A DNA stretch of 64,000 nt from Topomyia yanbarensis. Taxonomy: Eukaryota; Arthropoda; Insecta; Diptera; Culicidae. The notes beneath the pieces are model-generated. The model searched no databases. It was not told the DNA's origin and saw nothing but the letters and a program-made list of their open reading frames with translations. How positions within the stretch are numbered: the stretch's first letter is position 1; every line of letters starts with the position of its first letter. The stretch is from assembly GCF_030247195.1 (NCBI RefSeq), contig NC_080672.1, positions 157,487,167-157,551,166 on the forward strand, read 5' to 3'. The position numbers were made by a program, and so were the translations under genes. This document shows, piece by piece, positions 36,012 to 47,559 of the stretch.

Positions 36012-36655
36012 GTTTTTTGCCTTTCTCATGTAGAAAGGTTATGCAATCGGTCGAAATTTCGACTGGGTAACCAAGGCCCGCAGGGCCGAATCTCTTATAC
36101 CATTCGTCTCAGTTCGTCGATATTGGAAAAATCCTTATGTGTGCGTATGTATGTATGTATGTATGTGTGTATATATCAAACAATCTCACCGATTTTTCTC
36201 AGAGATGGCTGGGCCAATTTGCACAAACTTAGTCTCAAATAAAAGGTACAACCTTCCCATCCGTCGCTATTGAATTTCTTATTGATCCGATTTTCGGTTC
36301 CGGAGCTACGGGTTGAGGAGTACGATCACACAGCAAATTCCCATATAAACTGGTACCACCATGATGTCTAAATGATGCAATACATATTAAAATGTGTGCA
36401 TCATTACTTGGATTTGCGTATCTAGATCATTAATGACCCATCGAAGTCGCTTTGACCACATTGGTCACCTATGATGGCTCTTGCCAAGTCCGTAAGTCCC
36501 TAGTCATGATTTCCCAAGTCTCTAAGTTAATGTCATAACTATGTCTGAGTGAATTCTAAACCGATTTTTACAAACTTGGTCTCAAATGAAAGGTACAGCA
36601 TTCCCATTATCTGCCATAGAATTTCTAACTGATTCGAGTTCTGGTTCCGGAATTA

Positions 36656-38257
36656 GGGTAACCAACCAATTTTGGACCCCTAGAGGAAGTGAAATTACGT
36701 GAACGTCAACAAATATTTGCTTGCCTATGTTTTTTAATGCAATACATGCACGAGTCTGCTCCAAAATTACTGTTCTTGAAAGAAAACTGCCAATGGATGT
36801 TTTTTACATTGACATAAACTCGAAAATGACATTTCTTCACAGCATGAATTTTTCACATTTCGGACTCTTCCACACTAATTTGGACAGTGTTCCAAGCATA
36901 TTTTGGACACACTGAATGTGACTGAATATATTTTGGAAACATTGAAGTTTTTTCTACTAAACTGACCTACTGACTCGTTCTCTTTGCAGTACATTTAATA
37001 CATGAAAGAAGAACATAAGCAAATCAGTGACTGCCAATCAAAAATGGTACATTAATCTTTATATGGAAGGCTGACTGCATGAAGTATTTTTTTAGTTCTA
37101 TCATTTTGAGAAATAGAAAAACTTTCGGTACAATTAGGTTACTGCAGACTTAACAAAGCAGCATTAAATGTTATGCAATAGAGTTAACAATAATATATTT
37201 CATGTAACAATTAATCTGTAGCAGTATTATGGAGTAACATCCTCAAGTGGATGATAAATCAAGGTTCAAAGTTCGTCAGGAATTTTTTTATACTAAATAT
37301 TAATTTTTTATTCTTTTGTTTATGAGGTGGTTTCTTGTTATTCTTTCTAAGCTCAGTTTTTCTTTGTTTCTCTTCCTTTACTTTCCTTTCTTCTTCAGTT
37401 TTCGCCTTGTGGTATTCAACTGTTCGGCGCAATGTTAAAACAGCAGGACTACGTCGCTTGAATCGTGATGTTCCTGTTCGTGTGAGTGTTTCAGGCGATT
37501 CTAGGAATTCAGCAAGCACACTCTTATTATCATTATTAAGCTCTGGTATGTCTCTTAGATTTGTCAACATATAGCTCGTCGAATTCAACAAATTCGAACT
37601 ACAAATGTTCTTCAACATGGATTTCAGAAGTCTCCTCTCTGGTCATATTATGGTCTTCAATGAAATGTTCCTCAATCGTTTGATTTTCGACATCCATTGG
37701 TTTGAACATTTTCAAATAGTTTGACCAAAAAGAGCAGGCGACCTACCGTTACGAAATTTTTCACTTTTTGATTATTCTAACTCGATAAACAAATAGCTGT
37801 CAAGAAAGAAAATCGAGGGGTGTCCAAAATAAGTTGATATCAATTTTTTAAGACATATTTTGGACACCATTTATTTAAGATTTTTTAGATCAAACATTAC
37901 GAAGAAACCTTTTCAAATACGTAACATGCATAATACCAAATCAGACAAACCAATTAAATCGATAAAAAATATTATAATCGTTAATTTAAATCCAATTTGA
38001 AAATGTATCATTTCCACCGGTTCCTCTTGGCTATCGTTGAAACATGAAACGTTTTCGGTGATATTTTTTGAAAACTTTGGATTCTGTTTAATTTTAAACA
38101 ATTAGAGATGAACTAATGATATTGAAAGTTAATAGACAACCCAAGGAATGTAACTGCTGCATCAAACCAAACAAATGCTGAGAAACTTGGCAGTGTAGGA
38201 GGCAAATACACTAACAGGGTCCAAAATATGTAGGGGTCCAAATTAGGTTGGTTACCC
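36656..38257. mobile_element. TA-flanked TIR transposon, 1,602 bp
   Basis: GGGTAACCAACCAATTTTGG at the left and the inverted right end GGGTAACCAACCTAATTTGG match; TA flanks 36654-36655 and 38258-38259. Subterminal TTTTGGACAC motifs repeat several times. It keeps a short basic ORF remnant on the minus strand (37259-37730), so it may be a deletion derivative of an autonomous Tc1/mariner/pogo-type element. The superfamily call is inference from TA and TIR. Confidence 0.75.
37259..37732 (-). pseudogene. Possible C-terminal remnant of a transposase
   Basis: A 119-codon frame (37259-37618) ends in a strongly basic tail rich in EERKVKEEKQRK and is preceded, one frame away, by an acidic stretch MFKPMDVENQTIEEHF (from about 37710) broken by a stop. 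The acidic-then-basic layout with SRFKRRSPAVL could be the tail of a TIR transposase, and it lies inside a TIR element. No catalytic domain is visible, so the assignment is weak. Confidence 0.35.
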
Positions 38258-39511
38258 TACAGGGTGATGAGTGCGAACACGCAGCAAATCCTGATTTCAA
38301 CATACACGATGATGAAGGTAAAAAGGTGAAATTTTTTCCAAAATGTCACCACAACTGCTTGGATTTGTAGTTCTAGTTCACTAACAGTCATTCAAAGTCT
38401 CTTTGGCCACATTGGTCACCATCAACGGTTCCGGAAGCAAATTCAGAATAACAGTTACATTGATTGCTCAGTGATGCCTGGACCGATTTGACCAAATTTA
38501 GCCCCAAATTAACGGTGCTACTCCCTAAAAACTGTTATTAAATTTTATTTCGATCCATTGTTTCCGGTTGTTTCTGTTGCGGGGTTACGGGTTGTGAAGT
38601 GTGGCCACAGAGAAAACTCCTATTCAAACCGATACCACGATGAAAGCCTTTTTTTGCATCTTACATTTTCAATTCTATGTTATTGGCGGCACATCGAGAT
38701 CTTGTTGGTCACATTGACCACCGTAGACGGTTCTGGAAGCTTCCGGAAAAATGGAAAATTCAAAATTAAAAAACTCACATCAGTTTCTCGGAGATGGTTG
38801 GGCCGATTTTCACAAACTTAGTTTCAAACCAAATGTCCTTAAATTCATGAAACGTCGAGATTTTGTAATCTCAACAAAAAAAAATGAGAAAAATAGTCTT
38901 TTTAAGTCTGTTGATTTCGCACATTTTTGCTATTCTCATAGAGAAAGGTTAAGCAATCGGGCGAGAATATCGACCTTTTATACCATTCTCTTATACCATT
39001 CGATTCAGTTCATCGAGATCGCAAAGTGTCTGTGTGTGTGTTTGTGTCAAATAATGCCACTCAAATTTCTCAGAGATAGCTGAACCGATTTGCACAAACT
39101 TAGTTTCAAATGAACGGTATAACGCTCCCATAAGCTGCTATCGAATTTAGTTGACCCGACTTCCGGTTCCGGAGTTACGGGTTGAAGAGTACGGTCACAT
39201 AGCAAATTCCCATATAAACTGGTAACATGATGGTGTCCGAACGACACGTATTCTAATAGGTTCAACATTACTTGAATTTGCGGTTCTAGATTACCAATGA
39301 CTAATCAAAGTAGCTTTGACCACATTGGCCGCCTATGACTGTTCCTGAGGCCCCCGAGCAACTCACCTAGTTCCTAGGCTAATGTCACGCCTATTTCCAG
39401 CGAACTCTTAACCGATTTTGATTTCTAATGAAAGATATAATACTTCTATTGACTGCTGTTGAATTTCATTCAGTACTGACGTTTGGTTCCGGAGTTACAG
39501 GTAGGTTATTA

Positions 39512-40075
39512 CGGACGGCGCCGGTGGTTGAGTGGTAGGCGTGACCGCCACTCATTCCAGTTGGGCTGGGATCAATTCCAGCCGAGGTCGTCGAGATTTT
39601 TCTGTGGTGTAAAAATTTGTGGTCTTCCTTAGGAAGGGAAGTAAAGCGTTTGGTCCCACGCTTTACTTCCCTTCCTAAGGAATCCACGAGTTTGGTGGAT
39701 CGATATCCACCAGTCCAGATAGTGGAGTCACCTCTCTGGCGTCGGTAAAGAAGAAGTAGATCCAACTTCTATACTCTTACTAACAAAAATATGCTTCTCC
39801 TGTGATACTTGTGGAGTGCGCAGTAGTATATACGGCCTCTAGCAAAAGCAAACATCGGACTAACCATTCCTTCTCTTTGTTTCCACGATCTACGTTCGGG
39901 CATGGCCTGCGCCGGTATTGATCAATAAACACTTTAGGATTACCAGGAGTTGCACATTGGGAGATGTTTCGCTACCCCCAAGCATAATTATCCACTTATT
40001 CCCTGTGCAACTTCAGCTAGTTCAGATCGATAACAGAGTAGCAGCCAGGGGTGGTCGCACAAGCTCAAGCTCAAG
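39512..40075 (+). mobile_element. 564-bp SINE-like element with 22-bp TSD
   Basis: An exact 22-bp duplication lies at 39490-39511 and 40076-40097 (host repeat sequence, beginning CGGAGTTACAGG). The head has an A-box-like TGGTTGAGTGGTAGGCGTG and a B-box-like GGGATCAATTCC. The 3' tail is an AGCTCA repeat (40060-40075). The body is long for a SINE. It holds a perfect 24-bp hairpin at 39625-39682. Transcription by Pol III and LINE-dependent retroposition are inferred from these features. Confidence 0.8.
39625..39682. repeat. Perfect 24-bp hairpin inside the SINE
   Basis: Arms 39625-39648 and 39659-39682 are exact reverse complements (core AGGAAGGGAAGTAAAGCG); loop TTTGGTCCCA. In RNA this would form a long stem near the middle of the element. 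Confidence 0.9.
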
Positions 40076-40740
40076 CGGAGTTACAGGTAGGTTATTATGG
40101 TCACATGGGAATTTCTCATATAAACCGGTACAATTGTAACGCCTCATAGGTTAAAAGTTTTTTGATATGAATATCAAATTACTTTGCTGGCCTAGATCAC
40201 AGATGGTAAATCAAAGATTCTTGGAATAAATTTTCCAATATCGATAATTTCGGAAGTTACGAACATATTCCAGAACTAAAGCCAATTCGGTGATGACTGA
40301 ACCAATTTTCACTAACCAAGTCTCAAATGCAAGGTATAATATGCATTTGGGTGTTGCATCATCCCAACCAGCCCTCCCCCTTCTTCCTCCCACACCCCTC
40401 GCAAATCTCTTACCCACTCCCCCATCAAAGACCAACCTCACACCCAAATTCCCTTCACCCACCCGTATACCAAAATATGTTAGGTTGTTCACAACGCATC
40501 CTCCATCCTCCAATAATTATTCCCCTACCCCCCACCCGCATTTCAAAATATGCTAACATGAAGATAACATTGCACTCACGCTGATCAAGCCCATTCAATT
40601 TTTTTTTTTGTTTCAAGTGTGTTTGCATCGACATGTTGCCCATCAGGTTCGTGGCAGTCGTGCACTCATATATACTTACCCAGTGTAATAAGAATGTAAT
40701 TGATATTTCCACTATGTTATATTGAACCACAGATCTACCA

Positions 40741-41869
40741 GACACAACACTAAGAACAATTCATTTAAAAAAATGTGATCATCAAATCGAAATTAAATTC
40801 GCTTTACACAATATCACCTCCTGATGGCGATCTTTTGAACTCTACCATCTGTTTGACACTTTGATGTATTTGACATGGCGGTGCATTGGTATGCGTAAAT
40901 GGTTATTATAGGCCACAGAAACTAACAACAACCATTAATTAAACGGAAGAGACGCCTAGATCTTTATTTGTACTGCCGATCGAGTTCCTGGAAAAGTATG
41001 TGAGCAAGAAGGATTATCTACCATTAACATGGAATATGATGTGGGCAATCTTATTGTTTCGGTGATGTGATGTGCACTATTCCCCACAAGTCAGTTTCTG
41101 AAGTTAGTGGAAAGTGTACAAACCAGTGTTTTGCTGTTAAATTGAATTTGAAGAATAAAATATTTCCGCACAATGCCATTGATTCACTTATTTGATATGC
41201 AAATGTAATTACCCTTAGCTATTATGAATTTCATATTCTAATCTACTCTCATTTGACTTCAGTAGAAATACATGAATAACTCACTGTGCAATTAACCATC
41301 GTCGTTGCGGTGCACTTAGATGTCCACTGCTTTTTCCTGACATTGCTCCCCAAACTATCTTCTCAAAAATTTACACCCCCGTTTTCGTCATACTCACTTA
41401 GAGTCTCGATTTCAAGACGAACGATTATGAAAAGTAATTGTCGAACCTAAGTTTTAATCTTGTTTCAATCTAAAACCGTTTATGTGGCACAATAACAATA
41501 TCAGCCGCGGGCGCTCAATAGTGTGTGTTTGGGCATTCTTGTCAATTATGTCATATAGATGCGCGCCTCTTGCGGCGACCACGGAAAGTAATGAGCATGA
41601 TAAATTAACGTTTGAAAAAGCCGTTAAATTTTTGCAACACATTGGTGACCTCGAGTGTCATGTCTGGTAGGTCTGTGATTGAACGTAGCCAGCTATTAAA
41701 CCAACAACTTGTCGTACCCCCTCACCCCTAAAAGCGTTACGTAATTACGTTCCCTAACATACATTCTCAGATACACGCTCATAAGCACACTCATATTTCC
41801 CGAACTCCACGAATAGAGTCTAACGTGTGAGGTGACTATTGAGCCTCAATTAATCGGTTGATTTTCAGC
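40741..41869. other. Unassigned
   Basis: No coding frame is supported. Both strands of 41454-41670 are open for about 62 codons, without recognisable content. Confidence 0.4.
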
Positions 41870-42800
41870 GTGATTTCATAATTTTTCTATAACGTAAAAT
41901 GTTTTATATGGAAAATTCACGTGTGATTGGATTCTTTTACTCAACTCCGGAACCAATACTTCGTTCAAATGAAATTCGGTGGCAATAAATGGGAATACCA
42001 TACCCTTCATTTAAGAATCGAGTCAGCAATATATTAGAAACAGGTGTGAATCTAATTTTGGAACTTGGTCATTTCCTCTAATTTCTGGGATCCTCAACAG
42101 TTCTCAATGTGGTCAAAGAGACTTCGATTTGCAATTAGTGATCTGTACCAAAAATTTCAAGCAAACTTTTTTCGATTAGTTTTGCATCATTTAGATACAA
42201 TGATTTGTATGGGAATTTCGCATGTGACCGCATAGTTCAACCCGTAACACGGGAACCAGAACTCTGATTCAAATGAAAATCAATGGCAGTCAAAAGGAAT
42301 GCTGTAACTTGTAACTGAGAAAATGAATTCAGACAGTTCTAAGAAGCAGATGTAAGTTCACTTTAGGAACTTTGCCACTTTCACGAAGCTTCCAGTTCCG
42401 CCAAAGGTGTCCAAAGTAGTCAATGTGGGTTTGATTGGGAACCAGAGAACTGAAACTATGAATGCAAGCAATTTAGAATTCATTTTATGAGAATTTGCAT
42501 CTTTTAGATAACATACTGATACCAATTTATATGGGAATTTCATGCGTGATCGGACTCTTCAACCCGTAACTCCGGAACCGGAAATCGGAATTGAATGAAA
42601 TTTAATAGCAGCCTATGGGAACGTAGTACCTTGTATCTGAGACTAAGTTTCAAAAAAACGGTTCAGGCATCTCCGAGTAAACGATGTGCATATTTTTGGT
42701 CACATACAGGCATACATACACACATACTCATATGCACACACAGAGACATTTGCCGAACTCTACAAACTGAGTCGAATGGGAAACCCTAATAAAGAGCAGT
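41870..42800 (-). repeat. Modular repeat, copy M3
   Basis: Reverse-oriented: CAACCCGTAACTCCGGAACC (42550), CATATAAATTGGTATCAG (reversed, 42515), a CACACATAC tract (42705-42745) and a degraded start near 42780. Motif order is the inverse of M1/M2. Confidence 0.7.
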
Positions 42801-45800
42801 GTGATTTCAAAGTCGTAGCTTCCGAAAGCCCTAAACATAGATCCTTGGTAATAGCAGGTAAAACTCGGTAAAGATGACTTTCGTTAGCCTCACCTTCAGA
42901 AAATGTACCACATAATGATATCTCGGTCATATGCGAACTTGGCCGGAACAACACTTTTTGCTTCTGCGACTCACTCATCTCGATCGATTGCTACGGCAAG
43001 AATTATAGTAACATTTTCTTTTGTTCTTCAGACTAGGCACAAGGTATAAAAGTATCCATGTGTGTCGTTCGCTTCGCACTGGGGAAATCATAAAGCAGTT
43101 TCGTGACCATTGTCTTTGGTGGTTGGAAATAGTAATTTTCTTCAAACTTTTCTCAATAATTTGTTGAAAGCAAACGAGCTACGAATTCGTTAAAGTCACC
43201 AGTTTCGGGGTGAGGGGGTTTAGCCCCTATACACCCTTCGGTGCTACGTGCCTGTATATAAACTTCTGTTTGAAAAAGCAATTATTTTCAAATTAGACTG
43301 GATTGTGGTCTTCATCACTTTGTTCCGCTTTCATAATTTGCACGTTATTTTTTGCGCTTTTTGACTAACATGCTTACCTGCGGTCACAATTTGAACAGAA
43401 CCCGTGTTTTCTTTCCTGCACTGCATTACATCGATTACATCGGCGGAAAGAAATCGTAAATTTTCCATTCGTACTCAGTTGAACGAGCACAAGATCTCGG
43501 GAGAAACTCCACCGAACCGACTCTCCGTGTTCAAAGTTTTTCTTTTTCGTGCTCGTAATCCAAAAGTTTCACCCAACTTCTGGTGTCGATTAACGTATGA
43601 TAAAATCTCAATAGGTTTATAGAAAATTTAGTGCAAATGACTGTTATTGGCGCGGCATAATGGTTCCTTCCATTAACATCTGATAAGACAGTGTCACCCA
43701 GTTTCCTCGCAGTTGTAACAAGCTAAGATACCAATTGAGATTTAATATTTTCTTCCACAAAAACAAATTGCTGTTTGAGTGCACACAACTTTTTATGTTT
43801 TAACACGTTCGTCAAAATTTTGTAGTTCTCTTAATTCAAAAATAACGTATAGAGTTCATATATTATTAAAATTCTTCTCGTGTAACCCGCATCATGTTTA
43901 ATTGTTCAACGCAAATGTCACACGTTTTTATACAGATCCACATTTCCGAAAACACGACATCCAGCCAATAGGTCTGACAGCAAAACTTCCTGGCCTAAAG
44001 AAACAAGTTTTAATTTAGTTCCGACAGCCTTTTTAATCTCCCTAGTTCGTCCACATCGGCTCGGTTTGTCAGCGGATATGACAAACGCAAAGGATCATTC
44101 ATAAATCACGCCACATAAATATTTTTTGGAATTAAAAATCGAATCCCCTAGGGGGTAATTTTCTTTATCCCACCTAACATGTATGTCACAAATTAATTGT
44201 TTAATTTTTGTTTTCAGTTAACACACGTTATGTCACGTATCCGCATCGCGTACATGACAAACGCCATATCTGTTCCTGTCCGCTCTTATTACTACAATCG
44301 TGACATAATGTATGAATGGTGCCCCACGCAGAAGTCAGTTTTTCAACGTTTTCTGTGTCGGTACTACTGAATGCTGGTGATAGCGGCAACGGTGGCTAGG
44401 GTTGACGATGAACACTGCCGCAATTTTCGATGGTTAGTGACTGCAACTGTGTGGGCGTCCAAAACTAACCTGATCTGGGTTGAAATAAGGCTCCCAGGCA
44501 AAAAACGACTCCTTCAGTTATGTTGTTTTTCGCTCTGCTATAGAAACAAACAGGTCCATTGCTAGACGAAATGGTGATCTAACTAGGTCCTGCTTGTTTT
44601 TTAGTAGTTGCTGTGGGATACATTCACACGCACAAGCTGAAGCATTTTATTGGGCAGCACTCCCATCTGACAGAATTGATAGCCGATGGAAGGGGGTTGT
44701 TGTAGGCAAATCGTACAAATTGACAAAACCGATCCGTGTGTTAGTTTTTAGCCTGTATGATGCACGTTGGTGGTTGGCACATGTGATATTGAAGTTGCCT
44801 CATAAATTCATAGGGCGATTGGGTACAATTTCGGCCAGAGAAAATGAAATACAATGAAGGCCCGATTTTATCAGCTCCCGATTTTGTCAGCTTTTTCACC
44901 CGAGTTTGTCAGTCTCACATGGAAACCCGTTTGACGGACTCTAGCAGGCGAACTAAATCAAATTCCTGTAAATCCTTTCTTGAGCATATTTTTCTTATGT
45001 TAAAGATGCAAAATATGCAAAAACACACTTTGACGTAGGACGTAGGCCTTTGTTCTCGATATGAGGATAAGCTTTGTAAATTCAACAAAAATGGTATGTA
45101 ATGATAAGTGGTTAGGCTTTAAGGTACAAGAAACCTTTTTGAGCATGTGTAAGAATTGCGGCCCTATTTGAATGTACAGAGAAGAGTGTACAAAGCGAGA
45201 GGGCAAACTTTACTGCACCACACTGTCACCGAGCATTCGGAGTACAGCAGCAAAACAAAAATGTATTTTACTGCTGTACGGAAAAGTGTACTCGGTTTGC
45301 CTACCGTTGGCTGGAGCAGCAGTGATGCGTCGCTATAGCGGGCATGAAAATAGGTAGTACCATTCACATCCCTGCCTGTCAGTAAAGGGGTGTTTTTGTG
45401 TGTCAATGAATGTCGATTTATTTTAATTATAGAAGTTTTAACTAATTATTGCCCAACTTATTTTTCACGCGCATACAAATTGAGTTTTCCGATCGGAAAA
45501 AAATGATGTGGTCATTCCAGTCAAATTATTTTTGTACTCAAAGTAGCTGATATAATAAGGAACAACCAGTAAAAATTTCAAATTGATCGTACAATTGGAT
45601 TCTAAGATATGGTGATCATCGCGAATGAACTTTCCAACAAAATACAACTCCGAGATAATCGAGTTTTACTGTCGGTGCAGTGAGTCAACGGTCTAGCGTA
45701 TCAAACACTACGCACCGCCTACGAGTGGTCAATGGATAGCGATCTATGAAAAGCTGTAACTCAAGTTGTAGTAGTCCGATCTTAATGAAATTTTGAAAAA

Positions 45801-46069
45801 AATGTTCTTCAGCGTATGTAGTTTCAGAATATCTAATTTACAGAAATTCGATTTTTTATCCTGACAAAAATGTTGAAAATTGAATGAAAACAAAACATAA
45901 ACACCTGTTCAACCACTATAACTTCTGTAAACGTATTCTGTAAGAGTATATGAACAATATTAACTCATTGATAATGCCTTTTCTGCGTTATTGCTTGAGT
46001 AATAGGAGTTAGCACCTACTATATATAGTAGGTTGGGCAATAATGGGTTAACTTGAGAGTCATTCACCT
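42801..46069. other. Unassigned; possible small TIR element at 44090-44325
   Basis: No protein-coding gene is supported; the frames 43404-43622 and 44594-44857 match nothing known to me. GGATCATTCATAAATCACG (44092) and an imperfect inverted copy (44303-44325) may bound a decayed TIR element. A 9-bp hairpin GTACAGCAG/CTGCTGTAC lies at 45242-45279. Confidence 0.35.
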
Positions 46070-47539
46070 ATTTTTCAGAAATCCAGTTGAGCTGAGTACA
46101 AGGCAATCGATATACGAACTACATTATGCCTGCCCCTAATTTTTACAATTCTTACAAAAGAAATGTATAGAATTCGCTCAAACTTTGAAAACTTATTCCG
46201 AGGCTCGGAGGACCGAGCCTCATATACCAATCGACTCAGCTCGACATATTGGGACAATGTCTGTATGTGTGTGTATGCGTGTGTGTGGGTATGTATGTAT
46301 GTGCACTAATGTCTTGTAATTACCTCAACAACCGCTGAACCGATTTTAACGAAATTAGTTTCTAATGAAAGGCCTAACGACTACATACAAAAATAATGTC
46401 ACAGCACTAATCATCATTTACCATTCCTCACTTGTAGAATTAAAATTAAGAACATCTGTTTTGGGTTGACATTATTGAAAATGCATGAAAAATAACGGAT
46501 CAAATTCCTTAACTATGCACAAATTAGATCCGGGAAAAATGGCACCCAAAGACCCGATGGGGGATGCAAGTAAAATTATGTTTTAACTTATTGCGATGGT
46601 TTCAATTACCAATTTGCCTTATGCTGAGAACGTTTCAATTGAAGCTTCAATGCCAGAATTAGTAGAGGCATCAACAGACATTTCGTTTGAGTGCTCCATA
46701 TTCTACACGTAAATTAGCGAGGATTACAATCGGATTTTATGCATTGGACAGATAGTTGATCTCACTGAATTTATATCATACATATTACTGTGTAACTACA
46801 ACCGACACTGAGTTGTACTGAAAACCCCAATATACATTTTTCATGATCAATATGCATATTTATTTGCGAAAAAAGACTTGTAATTTCAAGAATGCTCGTG
46901 TCTCAAAAGAAGTCCAGGGACACTTTCAATGGCCACTGGCTTTTCGATGAATATAAATACTTATTCTGGTGGTTTGAACCATTTCTTTGTCATGGTATTG
47001 TTTTGTATAGGCCTCATAAACCCATATCTCCAGAACGATAATTCCGAACGAAACAATTCGCAAGTGATAAGGATAGGTGCTAAAATACTGCATTGTAATC
47101 GACTGAATGTACGGCTTTTGTGCTATAACTGCCAACATAGCCTAGACACCTGACAGTCTTTTCTATACACTTCAATGCAAATGAATATTATTTACAGTTG
47201 GCCTTATATCAGTTTACTGTTTCTAATTACGCGCTAAAATACCGGACCTGAAAATTCTATTCTGCACAAAAATCATTTTTACTGTATCGATTTTGTTGGC
47301 TATTTTCGGCAAATTTGAGACTAAGAGAAACGAAAGCAATGAAATTGAAAGACGGATAGGTATTCGAGAGCGAATCAGTTATAAACTTAGAACGGTAAAC
47401 TAGAACTAGGCAGGCTCATATGGGCATGATCGAAAGGAAATGTGCAGAATTTTTTGCCTTCTGCAAAGTAGGAGTTGGGCGTTTCACCCAAGTCTACCGC
47501 ATGGTCTATGGTAGAACATAATTCATCATCATGTTTTAC
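46070..47539 (+). repeat. Related modular repeat and dispersed repeat
   Basis: 46190-46380 has the modular-repeat layout (GGCTCGGAGGACCGAG, CTCATATACCAATCGACTCA, a TG/GTAT tract at 46258-46305, CGCTGAACCGATTTTAACGA) but in diverged form. 47000-47450 matches pieces at 22.67 kb and 26.86 kb. Confidence 0.55.
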
Positions 47540-47559
47540 CGCCGACGCCGGCGTCGGCG
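47540..47559. repeat. 20-bp perfect GC palindrome
   Basis: CGCCGACGCCGGCGTCGGCG is its own reverse complement. It sits exactly where the dispersed repeat ends and the modular array begins. Confidence 0.85.

Larger units (their letters stand above)
36012..38927 (+). repeat. Modular repeat, copy M1 (interrupted)
   Basis: It opens TTGCCTTTCTCATGTAGAAAGG, then an AGGCCCGCAGGGCCGA palindrome-like block, a GTAT/TG microsatellite (36139-36172), and then units of about 335 bp. Each unit has GATGGCTGGGCCRATTT-type, AAACTTAGTCTCAAATRAAAGG and CCGGTTCCGGAG/ATTACGGGTTG motifs. The TIR transposon 36656-38257 splits it; pairing its flanks restores the motif order seen at 48.6 kb. No stable ORF. Confidence 0.75.
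38928..40740 (+). repeat. Modular repeat, copy M2 (interrupted)
   Basis: It starts at TGCTATTCTCATAGAGAAAGG directly after M1, with a TGTGTGTG tract at 39030. The motifs ACTTCCGGTTCCGGAGTTAC and CATATAAACYGGTA recur. It ends with a C-rich CCCTCCCCC-type tract (40365-40540) and an ATATATACTTAC block shared with 50450-50640 and 51585. It is split by the SINE-like element at 39512-40075. Confidence 0.75.

Noticed and set aside
36139..36172. GTAT/TG microsatellite as an independent feature
   Set aside because: It recurs at the same position in each modular repeat, so it is part of that element.
40360..40560. Proline-rich ORFs 40290-40584
   Set aside because: They translate the C-rich tract at the end of a modular repeat; the parallel copy at 50.45-50.64 kb does not keep the frame.
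43041..43055. Promoter at GGTATAAAAGTATCC
   Set aside because: A TATA-like string alone, with no supported coding sequence downstream.
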